From Peribacillus frigoritolerans_B (GTDB taxonomy: Bacteria > Bacillota > Bacilli > Bacillales > DSM-1321), in assembly GCF_044762665.1 (NCBI RefSeq), contig NZ_JBIWES010000010.1, positions 124,001-188,000 of the forward strand: a stretch of 64,000 bases of DNA. Reading direction: 5' to 3'. Positions 25,601 to 34,300 of the stretch are shown one piece after another. The notes beneath the pieces were generated by a model that saw only the letters and a list, made by a program, of their open reading frames with translations, had not been told where the DNA came from and did no database searches. How positions within the stretch are numbered: position 1 is the stretch's first letter; each line of letters begins with the position of its first letter. The translations under genes were made by a program, and so were the position numbers.

Positions 25601-27170
25601 GCGGGTTGGTTACCTGTGCAAAAGATTGCTTGAAATAGTTGAAAAGCGATTGCGGACGATCTGATAAGACCGCTAACGGAATGTCATTGCCCATGCTGCC
25701 CAGTGGATCCTTGCCTTCGTTAATGACCGGCAGTAAATATTTTTGGACATCTTCATACGTGTATCCGAACGCTTTTTGCCTGAATGATAAATCACTCAAA
25801 GGCTCAACTTCGAGCACAGGTTCTTCGTCACTTAATTGAACAAGCTGTTCGTCCAGCCATTGCTGATATGGATTTTCCTGAGCCATTTCCGACTTGATCT
25901 CTTCATCGGAAACAATACGGCCTTCCTCTAAATCTATTAAAAGCATTCTGCCTGGGCTTAAACGATCTTTATATAATACATTCTCCGGCTCCACATCGAT
26001 TACTCCGACTTCAGAGGAGAAAATGATGTAATCATCTTTTGTCACATAATACCTTGCCGGCCTTAAACCATTTCGATCCAGGATGGCACCGATTTGCTTG
26101 CCATTCGTAAAGGATATGGCCGTCGGTCCATCCCATGGCTCCATGAGCATGCTATGATATTCGTAAAATGCTTTCTTTTCTTTCGTCATATGCGGATTTT
26201 CTGTCCACGGTTCAGGAATGAGCATCATCGCCGCATGTGCCGGTTTACGCCCGGCAAGCACGAAGAATTCAAGTGCATTATCAAGAATCGAGGAATCACT
26301 GCCGTCTATATCCAGAATAGGCAGGACCTTTTGCAGGTCATCCCCGAATGCTTCCGAAACAAACTGCTGCTCACGCGCTTTCATCCAATTCACATTACCT
26401 CTAAGCGTATTGATTTCGCCATTATGGATCAGGTAGCGGTTTGGATGTGCCCGTTCCCAACTTGGAAAAGTATTTGTGCTGAAGCGGGAATGCACTAAAG
26501 CGAAAGCCGAAACGAAAGACTCCTGTTGAAGGTCAAGATAAAAAGCATCCACCTGCTCTGGCGTCAATAATCCTTTGTAAACGATCGTAGCACTTGAAAG
26601 GCTGGCAAAATAAAAACGATTGCCGCGTTCACGAGCCCAGTTTTCAGCTTGTTTCCTGATAATGAACAATTTACGCTCAAAAGCTAAATCATCGGTCATC
26701 TCTACGCTTGCCCCGATGAATACTTGGCGGATCGTCGGACATGTCTCCTTGCCGACCTCCCCGATTTTCGTTGCATCAACAGGAACCGTTCTCCAGCCTA
26801 ATAACGTTTGGCCCTCTTGTTCGATAAATGCATTCAAACGAGCTTCGATTTCATTCCGTTCATCATCATTGTTAGAGAAAAAGAGCATGCCTACACCATA
26901 GCGTCCTTTTGCCGGCAAGTTCATTTCCGGGCATGCCAGCCTGAAATATTCATCAGGAATCTGTACCATTAATCCTGCGCCATCTCCTGTAAGGGGATCG
27001 CTGCCTTGTCCGCCGCGATGATCTAATTGGCACAGCATATTCAATCCTTGTTTGACGATGTCATGTGTAGCAAGCCCCTTTAAATGAGCATATAAACCGA
27101 TCCCACATGCATCATGTTCAAATTCAGGATGGTAGAGCCCTTGTGCTTTTGGTATTTGATTGTATGTCAT
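22620..27170 (-). CDS. gltB: Glutamate synthase (NADPH) large subunit
   Basis: A 1516-residue protein of the normal length (named gltA in B. subtilis). The N-terminal class II glutaminase domain is made after removal of a short propeptide: DACGIG gives the catalytic Cys1. The FMN-binding synthase domain is central (GGKSNSGEGGEHSSRY, KMAQGAKPGEGGQLPG), with the [3Fe-4S] cysteines in CVMMRACHLDTCPVG. The C-terminal part is the GXGXG beta-helix (GGTSGEAYINGRAG). It converts glutamine and 2-oxoglutarate to two glutamates. Start 27170 gives MTYNQIPKAQG; ATG 27185 is possible. It is divergent from its activator gltC. Confidence 0.95.
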   Translation of the reverse strand: MTYNQIPKAQGLYHPEFEHDACGIGLYAHLKGLATHDIVKQGLNMLCQLDHRGGQGSDPLTGDGAGLMVQIPDEYFRLACPEMNLPAKGRYGVGMLFFSNNDDERNEIEARLNAFIEQEGQTLLGWRTVPVDATKIGEVGKETCPTIRQVFIGASVEMTDDLAFERKLFIIRKQAENWARERGNRFYFASLSSATIVYKGLLTPEQVDAFYLDLQQESFVSAFALVHSRFSTNTFPSWERAHPNRYLIHNGEINTLRGNVNWMKAREQQFVSEAFGDDLQKVLPILDIDGSDSSILDNALEFFVLAGRKPAHAAMMLIPEPWTENPHMTKEKKAFYEYHSMLMEPWDGPTAISFTNGKQIGAILDRNGLRPARYYVTKDDYIIFSSEVGVIDVEPENVLYKDRLSPGRMLLIDLEEGRIVSDEEIKSEMAQENPYQQWLDEQLVQLSDEEPVLEVEPLSDLSFRQKAFGYTYEDVQKYLLPVINEGKDPLGSMGNDIPLAVLSDRPQSLFNYFKQSFAQVTNPPIDSLREQIVTSTMTFLGAEGDLLKPDETNSRRIQLDSPVLTPGQMQQLKENAYPEFRSKVIHTLFSEDLESELDRICREAEQAIADGVSLLILSDKDMSKEKAAIPSLLAASALHQELIRHGNRTKVSIIVESGEAREVHHYASLIGYGVDAIYPYLAYETYKQAVLEGSLAISYEETVKKYVSSVTEGIVKVMSKMGISTIQSYRGAQIFEAVGIGADVIERYFSGTASQLSGIDLETIADEALIRHRKAAADYLDETLESGSDFQWRKTGEHHAFNPKTIHTLQWACRKGDYNLFKEYSNLANEERLGFLRNLFSFDQKRQSISIDEVESVESIVSRFKTGAMSFGSLSQEAHETLAIAMNRLGGKSNSGEGGEHSSRYQLDENGDDRRSGIKQIASGRFGVKSHYLVNADELQIKMAQGAKPGEGGQLPGNKVYPWVAEVRGSTPGVGLISPPPHHDIYSIEDLAQLIHDLKNANRDARISVKLVSKAGVGTIAAGVAKGAADVIVISGYDGGTGASPKTSIKHTGLPWELGLAEAHQTLMLNGLRSRVVLETDGKLMTGRDVVMAAILGAEEFGFATAPLVVLGCVMMRACHLDTCPVGVATQNPELRSKFTGDPDHVVNFMRFIAEEVRETMAELGFRTLEEMVGRTDVLQVSERAQNHWKAKHLDLTALLFQPEGIRTYQLPQNHKIEESLDIREILPVVEPALNDQTQVDVSFPITNVNRVVGTIVGSEVSKRYGEEGLPEDTITLRFTGSAGQSFGAFIPKGMSMYLTGDVNDYVGKGLSGGKIIVTAPAGNQIEAGDNVIAGNIALYGGTSGEAYINGRAGERFAVRNSGVNVVVEGIGDHGCEYMTGGRVVILGDVGKNFAAGMSGGIAYVLADDAEEFKALCNGEMIEFETLDDMDDGNEVKEMLYSHLHYTESAKASYVLENWEDFAKKFVKVIPKDYKRMIKSINEQKHAGLTDEEAIMSAFQANAVQDKKITKQAVMQ

Positions 27171-27263
27171 ATTAATCGCCCCCATCGTATTCTTACACCG
27201 TTATGTCACTTACATTTATTCTAGGTTTTCAAATCGATATAAACAATATATAATTCTAGTAGA

Positions 27264-27286
27264 ATCTATCTCACTTTGAGATAGAT
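27264..27286. promoter_or_regulatory. GltC operator palindrome in gltC-gltB intergenic region
   Basis: ATCTATCTCA and TGAGATAGAT form perfect 10-bp arms around CTT. This resembles the GltC box I of B. subtilis. It lies 17 bases upstream of the gltC start, so one site could both activate gltBD and repress gltC. Confidence 0.82.
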
Positions 27287-27303
27287 GCCAGGAGGATGAA
27301 TAA

Positions 27304-28206
27304 ATGGAACTACGACAATTACGTTATTTTGTTGAGGTCGCCGAGAGGGAACACGTCTCAGAAGCCGCAGAGCACCTGCATATCGCACAATCAGCAATCA
27401 GCCGGCAAATCTCCAGATTGGAAGATGAGCTTGGCGTGCTTTTATTCGAGAAAATCGGCCGGAATATCCAGTTAACCCCGATTGGCAAAATTTTCTTAAT
27501 TCATGCCAAAACGGCGATACAGGCGATTGAATATGCCAAATATCAAATTGAGGAGTTTTTGGACCCTGAACACGGAAGCATTAAAATCGGGTTCCCGACC
27601 AGCCTTTCCACCCATTTATTGCCTACCGTCATTTCCGCTTTTAAAGATGAGCAGCCGAATATCGGCTTCCACTTAAGACAGGGATCTTATTCCTTTTTAA
27701 AGGAAGCTGTCAAAAATCGCGAAATCGGATTAGCCTTCCTTGGACCGATCCCGACAAACGATCCAGATATCGAAGGTCATATCCTGTTCACGGAAAACAT
27801 ATCCGCTTTACTGCCAATAACTCACCCATTGGCTGATAGGAAGAGCCTGCGCCTAAGTGACTTGCGAAATGATCCCTTCGTCTTGTTTCCAAAAGGCTAT
27901 ATCTTTCACACTATCGCTCTCGAAGCGTGCAAAGCAGCCGGCTTCACACCGAACATCGCCTCGGAAGGTGAAGACATGGATTCCATAAAAGGTCTCGTTT
28001 CTGCCGGCATCGGAGTCAGTCTGCTCCCTGACAGTACCTTTTATGAAGTCATTCCAAGACTGACTGTCAAGATCCCGATCGATACACCCGAAGTCAAACG
28101 GACTGTCGGCATCATCACTCCCAAAAACAGGGACTTGGCACCATCAGAAAAACTTTTTTACCAATTTGCCAAAAAGTTCTTCTCTGTTCTCGAGCAATAT
28201 CAATAA
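27304..28206 (+). CDS. gltC: LysR-family activator of glutamate synthase, GltC
   Basis: A 300-residue LysR-type regulator with the N-terminal winged helix MELRQLRYFVEVAEREHVSE and AQSAISRQISRLEDELGVLL. The C-terminal effector domain begins at about residue 90 (GSIKIGFPTSLSTHLLP). It is divergent from gltBD, the GltC arrangement of B. subtilis, where it activates gltAB when 2-oxoglutarate is plentiful. The ATG follows AGGAGG. The palindrome at 27264-27286 is its probable target. Confidence 0.92.
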   Translation: MELRQLRYFVEVAEREHVSEAAEHLHIAQSAISRQISRLEDELGVLLFEKIGRNIQLTPIGKIFLIHAKTAIQAIEYAKYQIEEFLDPEHGSIKIGFPTSLSTHLLPTVISAFKDEQPNIGFHLRQGSYSFLKEAVKNREIGLAFLGPIPTNDPDIEGHILFTENISALLPITHPLADRKSLRLSDLRNDPFVLFPKGYIFHTIALEACKAAGFTPNIASEGEDMDSIKGLVSAGIGVSLLPDSTFYEVIPRLTVKIPIDTPEVKRTVGIITPKNRDLAPSEKLFYQFAKKFFSVLEQYQ

Positions 28207-28296
28207 AACATTGCGATCCTTCTAAACAGTAATGGAAATCGAAGATGGGACAGCTCTTCCCATAAATATTTCACTAGACAACTTACCTATAGCCCA

Positions 28297-28330
28297 CTGA
28301 ACGAATAATGTATCAAGATTATTCGTTCAG
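28297..28330 (+). promoter_or_regulatory. Perfect 13-bp inverted repeat over the ribosome site of the coat gene
   Basis: CTGAACGAATAAT and ATTATTCGTTCAG are exact complements with an 8-base loop. The right arm ends directly at the GGAGG of the next gene. It could be an operator for a dimeric repressor or an RNA hairpin that affects translation. No T run follows, so it is not a terminator. Confidence 0.6.
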
Positions 28331-28341
28331 GAGGAATTTAA

Positions 28342-28836
28342 ATGCAACCCACCCATTCACATCTTGCTTGGCATGAAACACTCGAGCTTCATGAGTTGGT
28401 CGCCGCACAGTCCAATGCCCTTATGAAATTTAAAAAAGCTTATCCAAAAATAAAAGACCCCATTCTAAAAACGATTTATAAACAAACGATTGACACCCTT
28501 ACCCAAAACATCATGGAGCTGCTGCAATTTTACCCGTTGACGCCTAAGACGGGACGGGATGACGATGTATCAAGGGATGAAGCATCGGCCGCCGCTGCCG
28601 GGGAATTACTTGGCTTTGCCAAATCATCCATCAAAAATTATGCACTGGCGATTACTGAAACAGCCACCCCTTCCCTTCGAAAAGTATTTAAGAAACAGTT
28701 AAATGGAGCAATCGATACACATGCCAAGATATTCAACTACCTGTATGAAAGAAACCTCTATCCTGCTTATGACTTGAACCAATTGCTTCAAAATGACGTC
28801 GATGTTGCCAATAAGGCTCTATCCCAACCTTTCTAA
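28342..28836 (+). CDS. Spore coat protein CotF-like
   Basis: A 164-residue helical protein of the Coat_F (ferritin-like) family. It opens HLAWHETLELHELVAAQSN, and has DEASAAAAGELLGFAKSSIKNY in the second half and the typical FNYLYERNLYPAYDLNQLL end. Such proteins associate with the spore coat or are made in the mother cell. The ATG follows AGGAGG. A long perfect hairpin lies over its ribosome site, and it has its own terminator. Confidence 0.8.
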   Translation: MQPTHSHLAWHETLELHELVAAQSNALMKFKKAYPKIKDPILKTIYKQTIDTLTQNIMELLQFYPLTPKTGRDDDVSRDEASAAAAGELLGFAKSSIKNYALAITETATPSLRKVFKKQLNGAIDTHAKIFNYLYERNLYPAYDLNQLLQNDVDVANKALSQPF

Positions 28837-28842
28837 ATACAA

Positions 28843-28876
28843 AAAAGGCAAGCATTCCGATTGCTTGCCTTTTTGC
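28843..28876 (+). terminator. Terminator of CotF-like gene
   Basis: AAAAGGCAAGCA pairs with TTGCTTGCCTTTTT around TTCCGA. Confidence 0.88.
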
Positions 28877-28963
28877 CGCGTTCCGATTCCGTTTTTCATT
28901 ATCATGTTATAATATACAAGAATTGGTTTTAATTAGGTTAAAAGTATTCAAAAGGTGAAATTC

Positions 28964-29563
28964 ATGAAAAAGATCTTTTTATCCATCATCCTATCCCTTC
29001 TCTCATTTTCTTTAGTCGCATGTAAGGCCGATGAGCCAAAATCCGAGAATAACCTTTCAATTCCTGAGCTGACAGCAAGGGAAAAGGCCATCTTGGAAAA
29101 TTCAAGTGAACATTCCTTTCTTATTGATTTCAATGTTGATGATACATACAAGGAGATGTCCGTCTGGGTCGAAAAATATGAATTCGGCAAACTAGTTGAA
29201 GAGGAAAAAGGCCGCATGACAACTGGGGTTGAAAAGAATGGGACGATCATCTTCACCACATCCAAAACGGATGCTGACCAAAAACGATCGATGTTCAACG
29301 TCAGCATTCAAAACGATGATGGTACGGATACAGTTACTTATCCTGAAACCATTGATGAAATGGATTCCAGCGTATGGGGCAGTGCTGGCAAACTTAAAAT
29401 AAACAGCACAAACAAACTAGCATTGGCGAGTATATGTTACTCAAGCGGAAATGAGGGCATACGTTCACTTTCCACTGATTTTTATGGTGATATGGATGCA
29501 CATATGGACGAATTGAAGGAATACGATGTTGTCTACCTCCTGAGAAGTGAATTCACTAAATGA
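28964..29563 (+). CDS. Hypothetical lipoprotein
   Basis: A 199-residue secreted protein with a signal peptide (KKIFLSIILSLLSFSLVAC) ending in a LVAC lipobox, so it is expected to be lipid-anchored on the outer face of the membrane. The mature part is charged and mixed alpha/beta with no cysteines beyond one in ALASICYSS. I do not recognise the family. ATG 28964 follows AAAAGGTG; GTG 28955 is less likely. Confidence 0.7.
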   Translation: MKKIFLSIILSLLSFSLVACKADEPKSENNLSIPELTAREKAILENSSEHSFLIDFNVDDTYKEMSVWVEKYEFGKLVEEEKGRMTTGVEKNGTIIFTTSKTDADQKRSMFNVSIQNDDGTDTVTYPETIDEMDSSVWGSAGKLKINSTNKLALASICYSSGNEGIRSLSTDFYGDMDAHMDELKEYDVVYLLRSEFTK

Positions 29564-29868
29564 GCTGACAAAACGCAGGAGCAAGTTTTTTAGCACGATA
29601 CTATGGCAAAAGTGGATCGTTCAACTCTATGACTTCGAGAAAATAAATGGGGCATTTGAAAGAATCAAAAAAGGTTTGTCATATAATGGATTAAGGTGGA
29701 AAAGCCCATTAGATGACTGACTTCGCTCATTCGATAGATGAGTAAGTTCAAATTATAGGATGGAAGGTTTTAATGTAGTAAATTTTTCTACATTGTAAAA
29801 AGGGGTTGAAGGAAGAGGTATTTGGGTGTAATCTTTAAAAATAAAAAAACGGAAAGAAGATTATTAAT
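29564..29868. other. Gap without recognised gene
   Basis: About 300 bases of A/T-rich sequence. The only structure I noted is AATGTAG/CTACATT (29773-29795), a 7-bp inverted repeat without a T run. Short frames here lack ribosome sites. Confidence 0.5.
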
Positions 29869-29988
29869 TTGAAGAAAATCATCCTCCTCTTTGCAGCAGT
29901 GGTCATCGCGAGCTCTCTAGGACATCAAATAACCGGCGGATATATAGACCCTCGAAAATCCCGCCCTAGGTATAGACATTTGAAATAA
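29869..29988 (+). CDS. Small exported 39-residue protein, unknown
   Basis: TTG-initiated; reads MKKIILLFAAVVIASSLGHQ, a signal-peptide-like hydrophobic run, then a short basic tail (DPRKSRPRYRHLK). A GGAAAGAAG ribosome site precedes it by about 9 bases, and a hairpin AAGGAATCCGC/GCGG-ATTCCTT follows at once. It is probably a real small membrane or secreted peptide but is not recognised. Confidence 0.5.
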   Translation: MKKIILLFAAVVIASSLGHQITGGYIDPRKSRPRYRHLK

Positions 29989-30020
29989 GGAATCCGCTTT
30001 TGCGGCTTGATTCCTTATCA
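29987..30020 (+). terminator. Terminator-like hairpin after the small ORF
   Basis: AAGGAAT-CCGC and GCGG-CTTG-ATTCCTT pair with a four-base bulge; the T-rich tail is weak. Confidence 0.5.
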
Positions 30021-30053
30021 TTTCGGAAGTAATTCAATATTAATCCCCTTATA

Positions 30054-30700
30054 TTACTCACTATCCTCATCATTTCTCTCCAATACCAGATCACCCTTAT
30101 TTGATATATATCCATCTTTTCCCGCTTTATCGATATACACGTTATAGCCTTTTTTCAGTTCGATTTCGATTGGTTTTTTCACTTTTTCGTCGATTTCCCA
30201 TTGAATCGTTTGCAAACTTTCGGTTTCCGTTTCATCTTTTATATCAACGAACACTCGGATGTTATCGGATGTCCTTGATAGTACATAATTCCCTGCTTGT
30301 ATTTCTGTACCGACCACATAATGACCAGGTTCTTTAAGGATGATTTTTTGACCAATTTTCGCTGCTTTTTCAAATTTAGATGGCCTGAATTCAATTTTCC
30401 CTTTAAGCGGGATATTACCATTCATATGAAAAGGCACCGCATGAAAAACATCATTTTTATGCATTTTGTCACCAAAAAATTCCGCTTCATTATCGAGGGC
30501 TTTAATATCATAATAGCCTGGATCGATATCTTTACCGACAATGATTTTTTGTGATTGTAACACCTTATAGGAAGCAGTATTATTTTCTGCATTTCTGGTA
30601 CCTTTACTATCAGATGATGAAACAAAGTACAATTCATATATAAGAAATCCGCCTACTAATACGAGTAAGCTAAAAGAGCCATTCTTTTATTTAGAGTCAA
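30054..30700 (-). pseudogene. Membrane-anchored hypothetical protein with N-terminal frameshift
   Basis: The main frame (30054-30632) encodes 192 residues of a mostly beta extracellular domain (SQKIIVGKDIDPGYYDIKAL, then GNYVLSRTSDNIRVFVDI) but lacks a good start. Upstream, GGAGGA is followed by a TTG at 30700 that reads MTLNKRM, then hits a stop. Adding one G near 30680 would give MTLNKRMGSFSLLVLVGGFL joined in frame to the main domain, a plausible membrane anchor. I read this as one gene with a single-base deletion. The shorter TTG at 30632 could still give an unanchored product. It lies just after the broken gene at 30718-30946. Confidence 0.65.
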
Positions 30701-30717
30701 AGACGATTCCTCCATTA

Positions 30718-30946
30718 TCAAGTAGTTAAAGCATTAGTTCCTTCTGTTGATTTATACATTCTAAATTTCCATGCATTCCGTTCCGTAGTCGTTTGGCGAT
30801 ACTCTGTACCTGTGTACGAGTTAGCCTACTCTTTCTTAATCGTAAATGATATCCCGAATTGTCATGTCCTGCTTCAACTGAAAGCGTTCCTAACCAATTG
30901 AGCAAGCTAAAATAGTTCCTAATGCCATTACTCTTACTTTTTTCAT
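30718..30946 (-). pseudogene. Frameshifted small secreted protein, DUF2712-like
   Basis: From ATG 30946 (after AGAGGA) the frame reads MKKVRVMALGTILACSIG and stops at 30890-30892. The next frame continues LGTLSVEAGHDNSGYHLRLR. A third frame continues ANSYTGTEYRQTTTERNAWK then FRMYKSTEGTNALTT and stops at 30718. Together they look like a signal peptide plus a DUF2712-type mature region, recalled by its YRQTT and W-K patterns. Two single-base losses would explain the frames. The damaged gene at 30054-30700 follows 18 bases later. Confidence 0.6.
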
Positions 30947-30959
30947 TTTATTTCCTCTT

Positions 30960-31265
30960 GAATATTTATTTCCCAGGTCAACGATAATACTTTATACCTA
31001 TGCTACCAATATTTCTATGATAAAAAAGGACTATTTTGTAAAAAAAATATAATTATACTGCTTTTCCTTATAGTAGTTTTTTATAAATCAAGACTTATGT
31101 TACTAAAAAATGACATTGGCAAGTCAAAAATAGTCGCACAAAAAATGTCGGAATTCTCATCGATTTTAATTAAGATCATCTCATGCTTATCATCTTATCT
31201 TAAGCCACAACAAATCGGCAGTCGGGGCAGGGAAACTGGCATCTACACAGCTAATGGGCTTCTCA
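30960..31265. other. A/T-rich gap without recognised gene
   Basis: The stretch upstream of the broken DUF2712-like gene holds no frame with a ribosome site. An open frame at 31097-31294 runs into the downstream terminator and has no start signals. Some of this region must carry the promoter for the minus-strand pair. Confidence 0.5.
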
Positions 31266-31267
31266 CA

Positions 31268-31304
31268 ATAAAAGGCCGTTTAACATGTAGTTAAACGGCC
31301 TTCA
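31268..31304 (-). terminator. Terminator of the subtilase gene
   Basis: On the minus strand AAGGCCGTTTAACT pairs with GTTAAACGGCCTT, followed by TTAT. Confidence 0.85.
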
Positions 31305-31311
31305 CCTGTTA

Positions 31312-34300
31312 CTAATTAGATTTTTTAACGGTTACTTTTGCTGCTTTTCCTGTATTGCCGGCTTTGTCTTTTGCTGAGACGTATAATGCGGAACCTGCTT
31401 TTTTCTTGCTGATTTTAATGGAGAAGTTCCCCTTACTATCAGCTTTTGCCGTTCCGATGTTTTTATTGCTGTGCTTCACGGTAACGGTTGAACCGATTTC
31501 GGCTTTACCTGTTACTTTTGTTGCTTTATCGTTTACTTCATTCACCTTTGGTGCTCCTGGAGCCGTTTTATCTTTAACGGTTACTTTTGCTGCTTTCCCT
31601 GTATTGCCCGCTTTGTCTTTTGCTGAGACGTATAATGCGGAACCTGCTTTTTTCTTGCTGATTTTGATGGAGAAGTTCCCCTTACTATCAGCTTTTGCCG
31701 TTCCGATGTCTTTATTGCTGTGCTTCACGGTAACGGTTGAACCGATTTCGGCTTTACCTGTTACTTTTGTTGCTTTATCGCTTACTTCATTCACTTTCGG
31801 TGCATCCGGGGCTGTTTTATCGAGAACAGTCACGGTTGCCGCCTTGCTTTCACGTTTTGCTAAGTCTGTAGCCGTTACTAAAAGCTTAGTTCCAGCCTTT
31901 TGCTTGCTGATTTTCACTTTGAAATTCCCTTTGCTGTCCGTGTTACCTGAACCAATCACTTTTTTTGCGCTATTTTTGATCGTGATTTTCATGTCCGCTT
32001 GCGATTGACCCGTTACATACGTATCTTTGTCACTTAAAGCTTTGACAGTTGGCTTGTTAGGGGTTTCACCCTTATTCACGTATACTTTGATTGAAGATAC
32101 TGCTAGTTTGGAAGAATCAGAGATCTTCACAGTAAGCAGCTGCTCAGCTTTTTGGACCGGAATAGTGACGGTGAACGTTCCGTTGGCTGCCGCCGTTCCT
32201 TTACCGAGCGTTTTGTTTCCGCTTTTCACTTCGATTACTGAACCTTTTTTAGCTGAACCAGTCAGTTTTGTTTGCGTATCCATCACAGGATTGACTTTAG
32301 CTTGTAAATCCACTGTACTAAGTGCACTGTACGCATTCAGCCTTCCATATCCAGAGACTAAATCTTTTCCGACAGGCAGTTCTTCTTCCGGGATTATGAT
32401 TTCGCCATCTTCAGGTAGATAGTCCTCATCAGGAACTGCATTATCTTCTTCTTCAAAAGCGACATATTCCGATGTCCCATGAAGGATTTCCCTTACTTCA
32501 TTCACTTTCAACCCAGGATTTCCGGATAATAACAAGGCTGTAGCTGCCGCAACATGCGGAGCTGCCATTGAAGTACCATCCATGTAGGTAACATTCCCAT
32601 TAGGTACAAGGCTCGGGATGCCTGTCCCTGGAGCGACCATGTCCAACTTCGATCCATAATTGGAATAATCGGAAACTAAATCAAGGGCATTGGTTGCACC
32701 GACGGAAATGGCATATTTTGATGATGCAGGATAAGAAAGACCTTCCGTCCCATCATTACCGCTTGCTACGACAACCATTACATTCTTGGCAGCGGCATGT
32801 TTCAAGGCATATTCAATTGTCCTGCTATATCCTCCGCCCAGGCTAAGGTTTATGACCTTTGCACCATGGTCCACGGCATACTTAATGCCTAGTGCAACTT
32901 TCTCCATGTCTCCAGATCCTGAAGAATCCAAGACCTTTACAGGCATGATTTTAGCTGCTGGATTGATTCCTTGCATGGAATATCCATTATCGGCTTTGGC
33001 AGCGATGATTCCGGATACATGTGTACCATGGCCATTGTCATCGACTGCATCTACTTTCTTATCAATGAAATTCTTGCCTAAGTCCATGCGGACCGTATCT
33101 TTCAAATCCGCCAGTGAATCATCGACACCTGTGTCGATAACCGCTACCAATGTATCTTTTAAATTACGTTTCTTAATAAGGTTCTGCAGTTTTTCGTTAT
33201 CGATGTCCGCTCCCTTTATGCCTTCTTCCCCACCGGCGTTATCTAAAGACCATTGATACGGTGATTGAATGTCGGCAGAAAGTGCTTTGTACGTTTTTAC
33301 CGCTTCGATATATTCCACTTCTGGAAGGTTTTCAATACTTGATAGAGCTGCTGTGCTCATTTCAGCTTGATTCTTTAACTCTACAACATACATACCATCA
33401 TACAGAACCTCTTGTTGCTTAGGTACCGATAATGTTCCATATCCCTTTCCGCTTACCTTGGATTGGACAGCGCTTAATGACTTCCCAGGTTTAAGTTTGA
33501 CGATATATTTGTTCTTTACATTTTTCGAAGCCGGAAGTTCGATTCCCGCTTTGCTTGCGATATCGACGATTCTCTCGCCTGCAAGCTTATCAAGATTGAT
33601 TTTCTTTGCAATGCCGTTCATATCCTTTTTCAATCCAGCTGGAGCGACGCCTGCCGCCTTGTTGAATAAAGCTTTAATCGCTTCTTGCTGCTTGTTGCTA
33701 ATGACTGCCGTACTGCTTGCTCCATTTTCATTAAGATCGTCGATGAGCGGCTTAATCTCGACTAAGTGTTTATAAACGGCTTCCCTTGCCGTTTTATTAC
33801 CAGCAAGATGAATGGCCAGGAATGGTGAAGCCTTATAGTATAAAGAAGAAAGAGTGCGTCCCTCAGGCGACTTCGTGAGAACTTCATCTCTAAACACACG
33901 GAGTGTTTTCAACATCGATTCTCCCGTTTTCTTATCGTTGACACTTAGTTCAACCGGGCATGATTCGAGGTCCTCTCCTTCGTCCCCAGAAGATGGCGGC
34001 AATGTCACTGAATGCGCATTGATGGAGTATTCAGCTACATTTTCCGCATCCGGGATGGGATTTCCCTCATCATCCGTATCGCCGAAATATTCAACTTTAA
34101 CATAATACGTGCCTTCCCAAGCATATGGGAAATCGATAACAGCTTTTTCATCCGGCTTAGAAGAGACCAAATAATTGCTCTCATCTTTTTCTGCTTTTTC
34201 TTTATCTTGATATACGGAGATATTCAAGATTTTGTCCGAATTGACTTCGAACTCAATATGGGAGAACTTTTGTACTTCTTCTGTTGTGGGACTGATTTGG

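Noticed and set aside
31097..31294. 65-codon open frame
   Set aside because: No ribosome site, low-complexity A/T-rich codons, and its end runs through the subtilase terminator.
31355..32008. 217-codon frame opposite the protease repeats
   Set aside because: It is an antisense shadow of the Ig-like repeats; its own apparent repeats mirror the protease modules.
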